NCBI GenBank assembly: GCA_902388455.1
Contig: CABMPD010000001.1
Location: 248,001 to 312,000, forward strand
DNA: 64,000 bases
DNA from: an uncultured Alistipes sp.
GTDB lineage: Bacteria > Bacteroidota > Bacteroidia > Bacteroidales > UBA932
Direction of reading: 5' to 3'
Positions 34,028 to 44,036 of this stretch are shown one piece after another. A program made the position numbers and the translations under genes. Numbering within the stretch: the first letter of the stretch is position 1; the number at the start of each line of letters is the position of its first letter. The notes below the pieces were generated by a model. The model was not told where the DNA came from. It did no database searches and saw only the letters and a list, made by a program, of their open reading frames with translations.

Positions 34028-35506
34028 ATGAAAAATATACTCTCAGCAGCCGCCGTCCTCATCCTCGCAGGCACTCTCGTCCTGCCGCGGGAGGCAGCAG
34101 CGCAGTACCGCCGGAGCGGGATCTCGTTCCCCCAGCCCTACGCTCAGGCATACGATATAGAGGTGCTCCGGGACACCGCCCTCGAAAGGCGCGTCCTCGA
34201 GTATGCCGCAGCCCGCTCCCAGGAGCAGCCCGAGGTCTGGACCCTGCACGACTGCATGCAGTACGCCGTGGCCCATTCGCCCGAGATGCGTCTGCAGCAG
34301 GCGACCAACGATGACCGCCGCATAGACCGCAGGGAGGCCGCCTTCGGATTCCTTCCCACCATATCGGCCGGAACCTCAGGCTCCTTCAACTTCGGCCGCG
34401 GTATCGACCCCGAGACCAACGTCTATACCAACACGACCACATTCAGCAACTCCTACAGCCTCTCGGCCGATCTGGACCTCTTCAACGGCTTCTCCGCCGT
34501 CAACAGTTTCCGCATAGCCAAGACAGCCGTCCTGCTCGGAGTCGAGGAAGAGCAGATCAAGAAGGACGAAATCTGCCTCTCTGTCATCCAGGCCTACTAC
34601 AACGTGCTCTACTACCGCGGCATGGTGGACCTGGCCCGGGAGCAGCTCGAGGAGAGCCGCACGACTCTGGAACAGGCCCGCGTCCAGTCCGAACTGGGCC
34701 TGAAGAGCTACGCCGACGTCCTGCAAATAGAGTCGGATGTGGCTGCCAAGGACTTCAACCTCACCCAGCAGGAGAATACCCTCGAGCAGGGCATCCTGAC
34801 CCTGAAGACCGCGATGTACTACCCCTTCGAGGAGGAGCTGCCGCTGGCCGAGGTAGAGCCTTCCGTACTCTTCAGCGCATTCTCGCATGAGGGCAACGCC
34901 GACAGCATCGCCGCAGCCGCCCGGAACTATCTCCCCGCATTCAAGGCCGAGGATCTTAAAGTCCGCAGCGCAGAGTTCGACCTCAAGACCGCCAAGTGGA
35001 GCCTGGTGCCCTACATCTATGCCCAGGGCGGCTACAACACCGGTTATGTATTCGACCGCTCCTACACCGTCAACGACCCCTTCTGGACCCAGATGAACGA
35101 GAAACAGGGACAGTACGTAGGCATCGGCATCAGCATCCCCATCTTCAACGGCCTGTACAAATACAACCAGATCGCCCGCAAGCGCAACGCCCTCGCCACT
35201 GCCGAGGCCAACCGTGACATCAAATACCAGCAGGTCGAGGGCGAGATCCGCCGCGCCGTCCAGGACATGAGGGGAGCCGCCAAGCAGTTCATCTCGGCCG
35301 ACAAGAAGGTAAACGCCCTCGTTCTCTCCCACGAGGCCAACTCCCGCAAGTACGAGGAAGGTCTGATGACCGTAATCGAGTTGCAGACCAGCTCCAACAG
35401 CCTTCTGGAGGCCCGCGCCGAGAGGCTCAACCAGGGCCTGCAGTACCTCCTGAAAGAGAGGGTGGTGATGTACTACAAGGGCATAACCTATCTGGACCAG
35501 GAATAA
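34028..35506 (+). CDS. TolC-family outer-membrane protein
   Basis: 492 residues. Signal peptide (MKNILSAAAVLILAGTLVLPREAAA-Q). The mature protein has an N-terminal extension of about 45 residues, then the first OEP repeat (WTLHDCMQYAVAHSPEMRLQQ; barrel strands ISAGTSGSFNFGRGID, YSLSADLDLFNGF) and the second (TAKWSLVPYIYAQGGYNTGYVF, GIGISIPIFNGL). The helices between are Glu-, Gln- and Leu-rich. It is the first gene of a six-gene operon, 43 bp before the adaptor, and forms the exit duct for the FtsX/MacB-type exporter. Confidence 0.93.
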   Translation: MKNILSAAAVLILAGTLVLPREAAAQYRRSGISFPQPYAQAYDIEVLRDTALERRVLEYAAARSQEQPEVWTLHDCMQYAVAHSPEMRLQQATNDDRRIDRREAAFGFLPTISAGTSGSFNFGRGIDPETNVYTNTTTFSNSYSLSADLDLFNGFSAVNSFRIAKTAVLLGVEEEQIKKDEICLSVIQAYYNVLYYRGMVDLAREQLEESRTTLEQARVQSELGLKSYADVLQIESDVAAKDFNLTQQENTLEQGILTLKTAMYYPFEEELPLAEVEPSVLFSAFSHEGNADSIAAAARNYLPAFKAEDLKVRSAEFDLKTAKWSLVPYIYAQGGYNTGYVFDRSYTVNDPFWTQMNEKQGQYVGIGISIPIFNGLYKYNQIARKRNALATAEANRDIKYQQVEGEIRRAVQDMRGAAKQFISADKKVNALVLSHEANSRKYEEGLMTVIELQTSSNSLLEARAERLNQGLQYLLKERVVMYYKGITYLDQE

Positions 35507-35549
35507 TACCACAGCTCACTGACTTCAAAAACGACAAAAACATACGACC

Positions 35550-36818
35550 ATGGATAGAGTAATTGAACAGAAAAAAGGTATCCGCGCGGTATTCCGCAAG
35601 AAGAACATCCCGTACTTCCTCGCAGGAATATTCGTAATATTCGTCCTCTGGCTGCTGCTCAGGGACAAGTCCTCCACCCTCAAGGTGGACGCCAACACCA
35701 TCACTGTCGGCGATGTCCGCCAGGGTGAGTTCGACGACTACGTAAGAGTTTCCGGACAGGTACAGCCGATCACCGTCGTGCAGGTATCCCTGCTGGAGAG
35801 CGGAGTCGTACAGGAAAAACTGATAGAGGCCGGCTCGATGGTCCGCAAGGGCGATGTGCTGGTGCGTCTCTCCAACAACACCCTCAGCCTTCAGATACTC
35901 CAGAGCGAGGCAGACCTTGCCGAACAGGAGAACTTCCTGAGGAACACCACCGTAACCATGGAGCAGGAAAAGCTGGACCTGGAAAAACAACGTCTGGAAT
36001 ATGCCATCGACACAGAGCGCAAGAGGCGCAAATACGAGCAGTACCGCCGTCTGGACGAGGAGCAGCTGGTAGCCCATGAGGAATACCTCCAGGCCAAGGA
36101 GGACTATGAACTGGCCGTCAAGAGCCTGGAGCTCATCATCGCCCGCCAGAAGCAGGACTCCATATACCGTTCCGTACAGATGAACAACCTTGAGGAAAGC
36201 CTCGAGAGCATGCGCCGGAGCATCCAGCTGGTACGTGAGAGGGTAGAGAACCTCAACGTCAAGTCCCCCATCGACGGACAGCTCGGCTCGCTGGACGTAA
36301 TCCTCGGCCAGTCCATCCCCGAAGGCACCAAGATAGGCCAGGTCAACGACTTGTCAGACTACAAGATAGAGGCCAAGATAGACGAGCACTACATCGACCG
36401 CGTACAGTCCGGCCTCAGCGCCACCTTCGAGCGTCAGGGCTCCACCTTCGGCACCGTAGTGGAGAAAGTCTATCCGGAAGTGACCGACGGCCAGTTCAAG
36501 GCCGACTTCTACTTCACCGGCGAGCGCCCCGACAACATCCGCATCGGCCAGACCTACTATCTCAACCTCCAGCTCGGACAGCCTACCCAGTCGGTCTACA
36601 TTCCCCGCGGAGTATTCTACCAGTCCACGGGAGGCACCTGGATCTACGTGCTCTCCGAGGACGGCACCAAGGCCTACCGCCGCGACATCCGCATCGGCCG
36701 CCAGAACCCCCAGTACTATGAGGTACTCGAGGGCCTGAAACCGGGCGAGAAGGTCATCATCTCCAACTACGAGAACTACGGCAAGAACGACGTGCTCATC
36801 CTTCAGAACAAGAAATAA
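35550..36818 (+). CDS. periplasmic adaptor (HlyD/MacA-like membrane-fusion protein)
   Basis: 422 residues. One N-terminal membrane anchor (about 20-40, IPYFLAGIFVIFVLWLLL) and no lipobox. The lipoyl half GQVQPITVVQVSLLESGVV, a long helical hairpin (about 125-240), the returning half NVKSPIDGQLGSLDV, a beta-barrel domain and a membrane-proximal domain (VYIPRGVFYQSTGG) follow in the usual order. The C-terminal EVLEGLKPGEKVIISNYENYGKND is typical of MacA-like adaptors. It bridges the permeases encoded next and the TolC-like channel. Confidence 0.92.
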   Translation: MDRVIEQKKGIRAVFRKKNIPYFLAGIFVIFVLWLLLRDKSSTLKVDANTITVGDVRQGEFDDYVRVSGQVQPITVVQVSLLESGVVQEKLIEAGSMVRKGDVLVRLSNNTLSLQILQSEADLAEQENFLRNTTVTMEQEKLDLEKQRLEYAIDTERKRRKYEQYRRLDEEQLVAHEEYLQAKEDYELAVKSLELIIARQKQDSIYRSVQMNNLEESLESMRRSIQLVRERVENLNVKSPIDGQLGSLDVILGQSIPEGTKIGQVNDLSDYKIEAKIDEHYIDRVQSGLSATFERQGSTFGTVVEKVYPEVTDGQFKADFYFTGERPDNIRIGQTYYLNLQLGQPTQSVYIPRGVFYQSTGGTWIYVLSEDGTKAYRRDIRIGRQNPQYYEVLEGLKPGEKVIISNYENYGKNDVLILQNKK

Positions 36819-36842
36819 ACATCCACCCTCAGACCATCGGTT

Positions 36843-36960
36843 ATGAAAAAACTCAACATAGGCATCTTCAAGGTCCTCTCCCTCGCGGTGGGACTCGCAG
36901 TCGGACTGGTGCTCATAGCCAAGATCTCCTTCGAGAGCAGCTATGACAAGTTCTATCCCG
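36843..36960 (+). repeat. 118-bp exact repeat, copy 1 (5' end of permease 1)
   Basis: Bases 36843-36960 are identical to 39258-39375, from the ATG through the 39th codon. Upstream and downstream sequences differ. Confidence 0.95.
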
Positions 36961-39227
36961 CCTACGACGACATCTACTGCGTGCAGTACGAATACAGCTA
37001 TACCGATGGCAACCGGAGCCTCGACAACCTTACGCCCGGAGCCGTCTCCTACTATCTCCAACAGGAGATTCCCCAGGTGATGTATGGTACCAAGGCATCC
37101 TACACCTCATCGATGGGTGACATATACACTGAAAACCGCCAGAAACTGACCGCCGAAAACGGCATCATCGCCGTAGACTCCAACTATTTCAGGGTATTTC
37201 CCCGTCCTGTCCTCGCCGGTGCGGATCCCTCCGTAATCCTCGGCGAATGGAACGGAGCCCTGATATCCCGGTCCATGGCCGAGAAGTTCGGAGGCATAGA
37301 CCAGGCCATGGGGCAGATCTTCTTCATCGAGGAGTATCCGGGACTCGGCCTCCAGATTGGCGGGGTATTCGAGGACATCCCCGAGAATGCATCCCTGCGC
37401 TTCGACGTAGCCATCTCCATCTCGGGAATCGACCACATATACCGCCAATGGGGCATTACCGGCGACAATCCGGAGCATGCCGACACCCCCTCCACCATGA
37501 ACTGGTCCAGCAACAGCATGTACATGAGCCGTGTACAGCTCTATCCTGGCACAGACCCCGCCTCCCTCCAGAGCGCGATAAACAATATCCGTGAAAAATA
37601 CATTCCTGAAAAGGACTTCGAGAGTCAGGGCTACAGCGTGGACATCGTCCTCAAGCCTCTGGCATCCGAGCATGCCGCCTCGGCAGGGACACGCAGGACC
37701 AACCTGATACTCGGCATTGTCGCCTTCGCCCTGATCCTCGCGGCAACGATGAACTACATCATGATCGTCATATCATCCCTCGTGGCCAGAGCAAGAGGCA
37801 TCGCGGTACGACGCTGCTACGGAGCCGGAAACGGCAATATCATGGCACTGGTGTTCAAGGAGACTCTCTTCAACCTGGCTGTCTCCCTCGTACTGGCCTT
37901 CCTGCTCATTCTCGCCTTCAGGGGAACGATAGAATCGGTCCTGACCACTTCCCTCGGAGCCTTGTTCTCACCCAGGAGCCTGTGGGTACTCGTGCTGACT
38001 GTGGCTGCCGTCCTCATTGTAGCCGCATGGATTCCCGGAAAGGCATTCCAGGGCATACCCATCGCCGTGGCCTTCCGCAATTACGCCGACCACAAGAAGC
38101 TGTGGAAACAGGTGCTGCTCTTCCTGCAGATGGCTCTCGCCTCGCTGCTCATCACCCTGCTAAGCCTCGTGGCCCTGCAGTACACCCGCTGGACAAACGC
38201 CGATCCGGGGTACGACTATGAACAGCTCGTGGGATGCTACCTCAGCGGAGTGCCGCGTGATACCCGCTACGCGCTTATGCAGGCTGTAGAGAGTGTTCCC
38301 GGAGTCGAGGAAGTGGGGACAGTGGAGGATCCTCTGATACTCGGAGGCTCCAGCGGCAATAACGTGTACATCCCCGGTGAGACCGAGCCTTCACTCCACA
38401 TCGCCGACCTCTACGAGGCCAACGGCAACTGGAGCGAACTCTTCGGCATCGACATCATCGAGGGACGCAAGGCGGCCTCTCCCATGGAAGTAATGGTTGA
38501 CCCGCGTTTTGCCGAACAGATATGCGAAGTAAGGGGGTGGAAAGACGGAGTGATAGGCAAGAGCATTGTGGTGAGCGACCATGACGGCAGTTCCGACAAT
38601 CCCTATACCATCGTAGGCGTATTCGACCATATCAGCATCAGCCCGGCCATCTACGAGGACAACCGGCCCGTCACCCTCTTCTACACCGACGACCCCATGA
38701 CATTCCTGGTCATCCGCGTATCGGACCTCAATCCGGAAGTGACCGGAGCCATCCAGGCCGCCCTCGACTCAGTGGATCCGGAACGGTTCGAGCTGCTGAC
38801 CTACGCCTCTGTGGTCAATGACATATACACCCCTGTACGCACCGTCCGCGAATCGGTTCTCGCCGCAGGCCTGGTGACAGCCGTAATAGCCTTGTTAGGT
38901 CTGGTCGGATACACCGCAGACGAGACGGGACGCCGCCGCAAGGAAGTGGCTCTTAGGAAAATCAACGGCGCCCGACCCGCGGAGATCATCGGTATCTTCA
39001 TCAGCGGCATCGGCAGATTCTCAGTAGCGGCAGTAATCATCGGCTGCGTCCTGTCGTGGTTCATATTCGACATGCTGCTCAAGTCGTTCGAGCTCAAGGT
39101 ACAGCCGCCGCTGTGGCTCTTCTTCGTCACCGCCGCCGGCCTACTGGCCGTACTGGCGGCAGTAGTCGCAGCCAGATGCCTGGCCATCGCAAGGACCAAT
39201 CCTGCGGATTCACTCAGAACTGAATAA
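36843..39227 (+). CDS. FtsX/MacB-type ABC transporter permease 1
   Basis: 794 residues. An N-terminal helix (about 10-28) is followed by a MacB-like periplasmic core (about 30-270). Three helices (about 285-400) come next, then a second periplasmic core (about 450-660; EVMVDPRFAEQ, YTIVGVFDHI), and three or four C-terminal helices with the FtsX motif DETGRRRKEVALRKINGA. This is the 8-helix Bacteroidetes version of the MacB permease, without a fused ATPase. The first 118 bp are identical to the next gene; the remainder is diverged. Such permeases often export peptides, lipids or signals rather than small drugs. Confidence 0.92.
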   Translation: MKKLNIGIFKVLSLAVGLAVGLVLIAKISFESSYDKFYPAYDDIYCVQYEYSYTDGNRSLDNLTPGAVSYYLQQEIPQVMYGTKASYTSSMGDIYTENRQKLTAENGIIAVDSNYFRVFPRPVLAGADPSVILGEWNGALISRSMAEKFGGIDQAMGQIFFIEEYPGLGLQIGGVFEDIPENASLRFDVAISISGIDHIYRQWGITGDNPEHADTPSTMNWSSNSMYMSRVQLYPGTDPASLQSAINNIREKYIPEKDFESQGYSVDIVLKPLASEHAASAGTRRTNLILGIVAFALILAATMNYIMIVISSLVARARGIAVRRCYGAGNGNIMALVFKETLFNLAVSLVLAFLLILAFRGTIESVLTTSLGALFSPRSLWVLVLTVAAVLIVAAWIPGKAFQGIPIAVAFRNYADHKKLWKQVLLFLQMALASLLITLLSLVALQYTRWTNADPGYDYEQLVGCYLSGVPRDTRYALMQAVESVPGVEEVGTVEDPLILGGSSGNNVYIPGETEPSLHIADLYEANGNWSELFGIDIIEGRKAASPMEVMVDPRFAEQICEVRGWKDGVIGKSIVVSDHDGSSDNPYTIVGVFDHISISPAIYEDNRPVTLFYTDDPMTFLVIRVSDLNPEVTGAIQAALDSVDPERFELLTYASVVNDIYTPVRTVRESVLAAGLVTAVIALLGLVGYTADETGRRRKEVALRKINGARPAEIIGIFISGIGRFSVAAVIIGCVLSWFIFDMLLKSFELKVQPPLWLFFVTAAGLLAVLAAVVAARCLAIARTNPADSLRTE

Positions 39228-39257
39228 AGATTATATTTGAATTAAAAAACCATACAG

Positions 39258-39375
39258 ATGAAAAAACTCAACATAGGCATCTTCAAGGTCCTCTCCCTCG
39301 CGGTGGGACTCGCAGTCGGACTGGTGCTCATAGCCAAGATCTCCTTCGAGAGCAGCTATGACAAGTTCTATCCCG
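39258..39375 (+). repeat. 118-bp exact repeat, copy 2 (5' end of permease 2)
   Basis: Identical to 36843-36960; see copy 1. The exactness at silent positions, against clear divergence just beyond, suggests recent gene conversion. Confidence 0.95.
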
Positions 39376-41621
39376 ACTGGCAGGACATCTATTGCATCAC
39401 ATCGGAGTACACAAAGGCAAATGAGGAAGGTACTTCGCAATACAGCCAGACCCCCGGAGCGGTAGCGTACTACTTCGGGCAGGAAATCCCTCAGATCATG
39501 TACGGCACGCGCGCCACCCCCATTGTCTTCGATGATCAGAGCAATGTATACACCCAGGACAACCGCAAGCTGACAGTCCACACCCCGGTAGTCCTCATCG
39601 ACACCAACCACTTCAAGGTATTTCCCCGTCCCATACTCACCGGAGACCCCGTGAACGTGCTTTCCAACTGGAACCGGGCGATGATCTCCCGCTCATTCGC
39701 CGAGATGCTGGGAGGTGTGGAGAAAGCCGTCGGACAGCTTATTTTCTTAGAGAGTTACCCGACCATCCCAATAGAGGTCGGCGGTGTCTTCGAGGATATT
39801 CCCGAGAACTCCTCTTTCCGCTTCGACATCGGAGTATCCCTCGATGCGATGGACGAGATGATGCGCATGATGGGATCCGACTTCCGCTCCACCATGAACT
39901 GGGTGGGCAATGACCGCTACATCAGCCGCGTGAAGCTCTATCCGGGCACAGATCCCGCCTCCCTGGAGGACGCCCTCACGGCCGTGGAGGACAAATACCT
40001 GCCCCTGGAGGACCTGAAATCCGCAGGTGTGGACATCCACTATACCCTGTCCCCGCTTACCGCAGAACACTCCTCGTCCCCCGGCACCAAGAGGACCAAC
40101 CTCATTCTCGGAGTGGTGGCCGCCGCACTGATTCTCGCATCGGTATTGAACTACATCATGATTGTCATCTCCTCCCTGCTCGGCAGGGCCAAGGGACTGG
40201 CCGTGCGCCGCTGCTACGGAGCCGGCAACAGCAACATCATGGGCATTGTCTTCAAGGAGACTCTCATCAACCTTGCTGTATCCCTCATATTGGCAGTACT
40301 GCTTATCATTGCCCTCCGCAACCCGATAGAGTACGTACTGACCACCTCCCTCGGGGCATTGTTCTCCCACCAGAGCCTGTGGGTGCTGGCTCTTACCGTC
40401 GCCGTCGTACTGCTGATCGCCGCCTGGATTCCCGGACGGGCCTTCCAGAGCATCCCCATCGCAGTGGCATTCCGCAACTATGTTGATAACAAGAAGATAT
40501 GGAAGCGCACCCTGCTTTTCCTCCAGATAGTGCTCGCATCATTGCTCATATCACTGCTCAGCCTGATCGCCATGCAGTACAACCGGTGGGTCAATGACGA
40601 TCCCGGATTTGATTATGAGCGTCTGGTAGGTTGCCCCATGTCAGGTGTTCCGTATTCTACCCGCAACGCCCTGCTGCAGAGCGTGAGCAGCGTTCCCGGA
40701 GTCGAGATTGCCGGCACGGCGGACGAGACCATGCTGTTCGGCTGCAGCGGAAACAATGTGTACATGCCCGGAGAGAGCGAGGAGCTTTTCAATGTCGGCG
40801 ACCTCTACTCGGCCAACGCCAACTGGAGTGAGCTCTTCGGCATCGACATCATCGAGGGCCGCAACTTCTCCACACCCAAGGAGGTAATGGTGGACGAGAA
40901 TTTTGCCAAGCGTCTCAGCGAACTGCGCGGATGGACTGACGGAGTCATCGGCAAGCAGATACTGATGTCGGAGCACAGTGAGAGCGGCGATGATGTATTC
41001 ACCATTGTGGGCGTATTCGAGGATGTCCGCGTCGGCACTGTCGTGTACGAGGACACCCGGCCCAACATATTGTTCTACAACGAGAATCCTTGCGAATATC
41101 TGATAATCAAGGTCTCCTCCATGACTCCTGAGGTACTGTCCGGCATACAGAGCGCGCTGGACGGCGTGGAGCCTGACCGCTACGAGCTCATGACATACAC
41201 ATCGGCCATCTACGATGCCTACCAGCCAGCCAGGACCATACGCGAGTCTATTCTCGCAGCAGGTGTGGTGACAGTGCTGATAGCCCTGTTCGGTCTGGTG
41301 GGATACACCGCCGACGAGACAGGACGCCGCCGCAAGGAAATGGCCCTGCGCAAGATCAACGGAGCACAATCAGGACAGATTATAGGTATCTTTATCCGCG
41401 ATATCGGACGGCTGGCAGTCATAGCAGTGATAGTGGGATGCGTGGGATCATACTTCGTATTTGACCTGTTGCTGCAGTCATTCGAAGTGAAGGCGACGGC
41501 TCCTGTATGGCTGTTCATAGCCGTAGCCATAGCACTGCTGGCAGTACTTGCCGCCGTGGTCATCGCCCGCTGCTACGATATAGCCAGGAGCAACCCGGCT
41601 GACTCCCTGCGGGCCGAATGA
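39258..41621 (+). CDS. FtsX/MacB-type ABC transporter permease 2
   Basis: 787 residues, a paralogue of permease 1 with the same order: N-terminal helix, MacB core (about 30-260), three helices, second core (EVMVDENFAKRLSEL, FTIVGVFEDV), and C-terminal helices with DETGRRRKEMALRKINGA. The sequence is similar to permease 1 along the full length but diverged, except for the first 39 codons, which are identical at DNA level. It lies 30 bp after permease 1. Two similar but different permeases suggest a heterodimeric channel, or two exporters sharing one ATPase, adaptor and outer-membrane duct. Confidence 0.92.
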   Translation: MKKLNIGIFKVLSLAVGLAVGLVLIAKISFESSYDKFYPDWQDIYCITSEYTKANEEGTSQYSQTPGAVAYYFGQEIPQIMYGTRATPIVFDDQSNVYTQDNRKLTVHTPVVLIDTNHFKVFPRPILTGDPVNVLSNWNRAMISRSFAEMLGGVEKAVGQLIFLESYPTIPIEVGGVFEDIPENSSFRFDIGVSLDAMDEMMRMMGSDFRSTMNWVGNDRYISRVKLYPGTDPASLEDALTAVEDKYLPLEDLKSAGVDIHYTLSPLTAEHSSSPGTKRTNLILGVVAAALILASVLNYIMIVISSLLGRAKGLAVRRCYGAGNSNIMGIVFKETLINLAVSLILAVLLIIALRNPIEYVLTTSLGALFSHQSLWVLALTVAVVLLIAAWIPGRAFQSIPIAVAFRNYVDNKKIWKRTLLFLQIVLASLLISLLSLIAMQYNRWVNDDPGFDYERLVGCPMSGVPYSTRNALLQSVSSVPGVEIAGTADETMLFGCSGNNVYMPGESEELFNVGDLYSANANWSELFGIDIIEGRNFSTPKEVMVDENFAKRLSELRGWTDGVIGKQILMSEHSESGDDVFTIVGVFEDVRVGTVVYEDTRPNILFYNENPCEYLIIKVSSMTPEVLSGIQSALDGVEPDRYELMTYTSAIYDAYQPARTIRESILAAGVVTVLIALFGLVGYTADETGRRRKEMALRKINGAQSGQIIGIFIRDIGRLAVIAVIVGCVGSYFVFDLLLQSFEVKATAPVWLFIAVAIALLAVLAAVVIARCYDIARSNPADSLRAE

Positions 41622-41657
41622 TATTGATTTTCGGAATTTAAATTACACATTTAAAAT

Positions 41658-44021
41658 ATGAGACTCAAATTCAACAGACACAAAACCTTCTCCACCGTCC
41701 TCAACGTCATAGGACTGACCCTGGCATTCTCGGTCTTCCTGATACTGACGGTACAGGTGGTGTATGACACCAGGTACGACCTGAACTACCCGGACACGGA
41801 CAAAATCGTAAGGCTGGAATACTCCGACCCTACTTCGCCGGGCGTTTACGGAGTGCAGCTGTCCAGACCTTTCATAGAACATCTGAAGACTTTCTTCCCT
41901 CAGGCGGAGGCCGTATCCTGCTACTGGTACTACAAGAACGGCAACCGCAGTCCGTTCAAGGAGGCCAATACCGAGACACCGGGCATCATGCTTCGGTACA
42001 CCCAGACCGACTTCGACCTGCTTCGGGTATTCCCGTTCGAATTCATAGAGGGCGACACCTCCGGTTACCGGGCTCCCGGCACAGCGGTCATCTCCCAGAA
42101 AGCGGCGGCCAAGGTCTTCGGCAGCCAGTCTCCCGTGGGCAAGGACATCCAGTTCGACACCAAGAGCGGAGACGGCAGTTCCTGGCGCATCGTAGCAGTC
42201 TACAAGGACTTCCCGGACAACTCCAGCATGGACAACGACCTGCTGCTCAATTTAGGCGACTACTCCATGACCAACTATTCGGAATGGAGCTACCCCTGCT
42301 ACATGAAGATGAACACCTTCGAGGGCGTAGAGCCGCTGCTGGACTCGCTCGGGGCCGTGATATTCGGTGAGGATTCGGAATTTAAGGATCAGGTTGACTT
42401 CCGTCTGAGCCACCTGCATGACGCCTACTACGCCCGCGACGTGGAAGGAGACAACATGGCCAAGGGCAACCGCTCCACCACCATGACCCTGCTCACCGTC
42501 TCGATACTGGTGCTGCTGATAGCGATTATCAACTTCGTCAACTTCGCCATGGCCTCAGTGCCGTTCAGCATCAAGAGCATCAACACCCGCAGAGTCATCG
42601 GCTCCACCCGCGGACAGCAGATATGGGCACAGCTCTGGCGGGCCCTCGGGCTGGTGCTGCTGGCCTTTGCCCTGAGCGTGGGCATGATGTCCCTTGCGGC
42701 CACCTCCTCCATCGCCTCCAACATATCCGGCTCGCTCCGGGTAGCGGACAACCTGCCCATCATACTAATAGGCTTAGGCGTGGCTGTAGTCACCGCATTC
42801 ATCGCCGGTATCTTCCCCGCCCGCTACAGCACCTCCTTCAACCCGGCCATGGTCCTCAAAGGCTCCTTCTCCCTCTCGGCCAAGGGCCGCAAGATGCGCT
42901 CGGTCCTCGTGGGCTTCCAGTACGTCATCTCCTTCATCCTGATACTCTGCTCGCTGTTCATCACAGTGCAGATCAAGTACATGAAGAGCTACGACATGGG
43001 CTTCGACCGGGAGCAGACCGTGGAGTTCTTCGTAAGCAGCAAGATCGGGAACAGCCGCGAGACCCTCAGGCAGATGCTCATGGAGAATCCCAACATCACC
43101 GATGTAACATTTGCCGGCAACCAGGTAGTATCCCAGGGCAAGATGGGCTGGGGACGCACGTATCAGGGTCAGAGAGTGCAGATGGACTGCCTACCCGTAG
43201 ACCCCAACTTCATCTCGTTCTTCGGGATGGAAATAGCCGAAGGCCGCGACTTCTCCGAGTCGGACAACCTGAACCCCAACGGCACCTTCATTGTCAACCA
43301 GGCCTTCATGGCCAAATACCCCTTCCTCCGTCTCGGCCTGAAATTCACCGGGCATCAGGGTGATGACATGCCCGCCGAGATAGTCGGCATAGTCAAGGAC
43401 TTCAACTTCCAACCCCTGCAGTACAGCGTGGCACCCATCGTCCTCTACAACTTCGGCTCCGACCCCTGGTGGCCCCTGACAGTCGGCTACGCCAAAGTCC
43501 TGCCCGGCAACGTCCAGGAGACCTTCAAGTTCATCCGGGAGAAATGCGCCGAGCTGGACCCCACATTCGATACCTCCTCCATGGGCCTGTACTTCATGGA
43601 TGAGGGCATCGGAAGGCTCTACGAGAAAGAAGACAACCTCAACCGCCTGATCACCACCGCAGCATTGATTTCCCTGCTGATATCCGTCATCGGCATCCTC
43701 GGCCTCGTCTACTTCGAGACCCAGTTCCGCCGCAAGGAGATAGCCGTACGCAGGGTACACGGCGCATCGGTAGGCGAGATCCTCGCGATGCTCAACCGCT
43801 ACTACCTCATCATCACCCTCGTATGCTTCGTAGTGGCCGTGCCCGTCGCCATAGTCATCATCCGCTCCTGGGTATCCACCTTCCCCTACCAGAGCCCCGT
43901 GCCGGTATGGATATTCCTCGCCGCACTGCTCATCATCGGCCTGATCACCATAGTGACAGTCACCCTGCAGAGCCGCCGCGCCGCGCTGCGCAACCCCATT
44001 GACTCCATTTCCAATGAATAA
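41658..44021 (+). CDS. FtsX/MacB-type ABC transporter permease 3 (divergent)
   Basis: 787 residues. Same architecture as the two upstream permeases but a different subgroup. The N-terminus is FNRHKTFSTVLNVIGLTLAFSVFLIL, and the periplasmic core contains the MacB-type SQKAAAKVFGSQSPVGKDI. A central block of three helices includes INTRRVIGSTRGQQIWAQLW, the second core has GTFIVNQAFMAKYP and EIVGIVKDFNF, and the end has ETQFRRKEIAVRRVHGASVGEIL. It lies 36 bp after permease 2 and 38 bp before the ATPase. I infer a third membrane subunit or an alternative exporter using the same ATPase. Confidence 0.92.
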   Translation: MRLKFNRHKTFSTVLNVIGLTLAFSVFLILTVQVVYDTRYDLNYPDTDKIVRLEYSDPTSPGVYGVQLSRPFIEHLKTFFPQAEAVSCYWYYKNGNRSPFKEANTETPGIMLRYTQTDFDLLRVFPFEFIEGDTSGYRAPGTAVISQKAAAKVFGSQSPVGKDIQFDTKSGDGSSWRIVAVYKDFPDNSSMDNDLLLNLGDYSMTNYSEWSYPCYMKMNTFEGVEPLLDSLGAVIFGEDSEFKDQVDFRLSHLHDAYYARDVEGDNMAKGNRSTTMTLLTVSILVLLIAIINFVNFAMASVPFSIKSINTRRVIGSTRGQQIWAQLWRALGLVLLAFALSVGMMSLAATSSIASNISGSLRVADNLPIILIGLGVAVVTAFIAGIFPARYSTSFNPAMVLKGSFSLSAKGRKMRSVLVGFQYVISFILILCSLFITVQIKYMKSYDMGFDREQTVEFFVSSKIGNSRETLRQMLMENPNITDVTFAGNQVVSQGKMGWGRTYQGQRVQMDCLPVDPNFISFFGMEIAEGRDFSESDNLNPNGTFIVNQAFMAKYPFLRLGLKFTGHQGDDMPAEIVGIVKDFNFQPLQYSVAPIVLYNFGSDPWWPLTVGYAKVLPGNVQETFKFIREKCAELDPTFDTSSMGLYFMDEGIGRLYEKEDNLNRLITTAALISLLISVIGILGLVYFETQFRRKEIAVRRVHGASVGEILAMLNRYYLIITLVCFVVAVPVAIVIIRSWVSTFPYQSPVPVWIFLAALLIIGLITIVTVTLQSRRAALRNPIDSISNE

Positions 44022-44036
44022 CATATTTTAAGTGAA

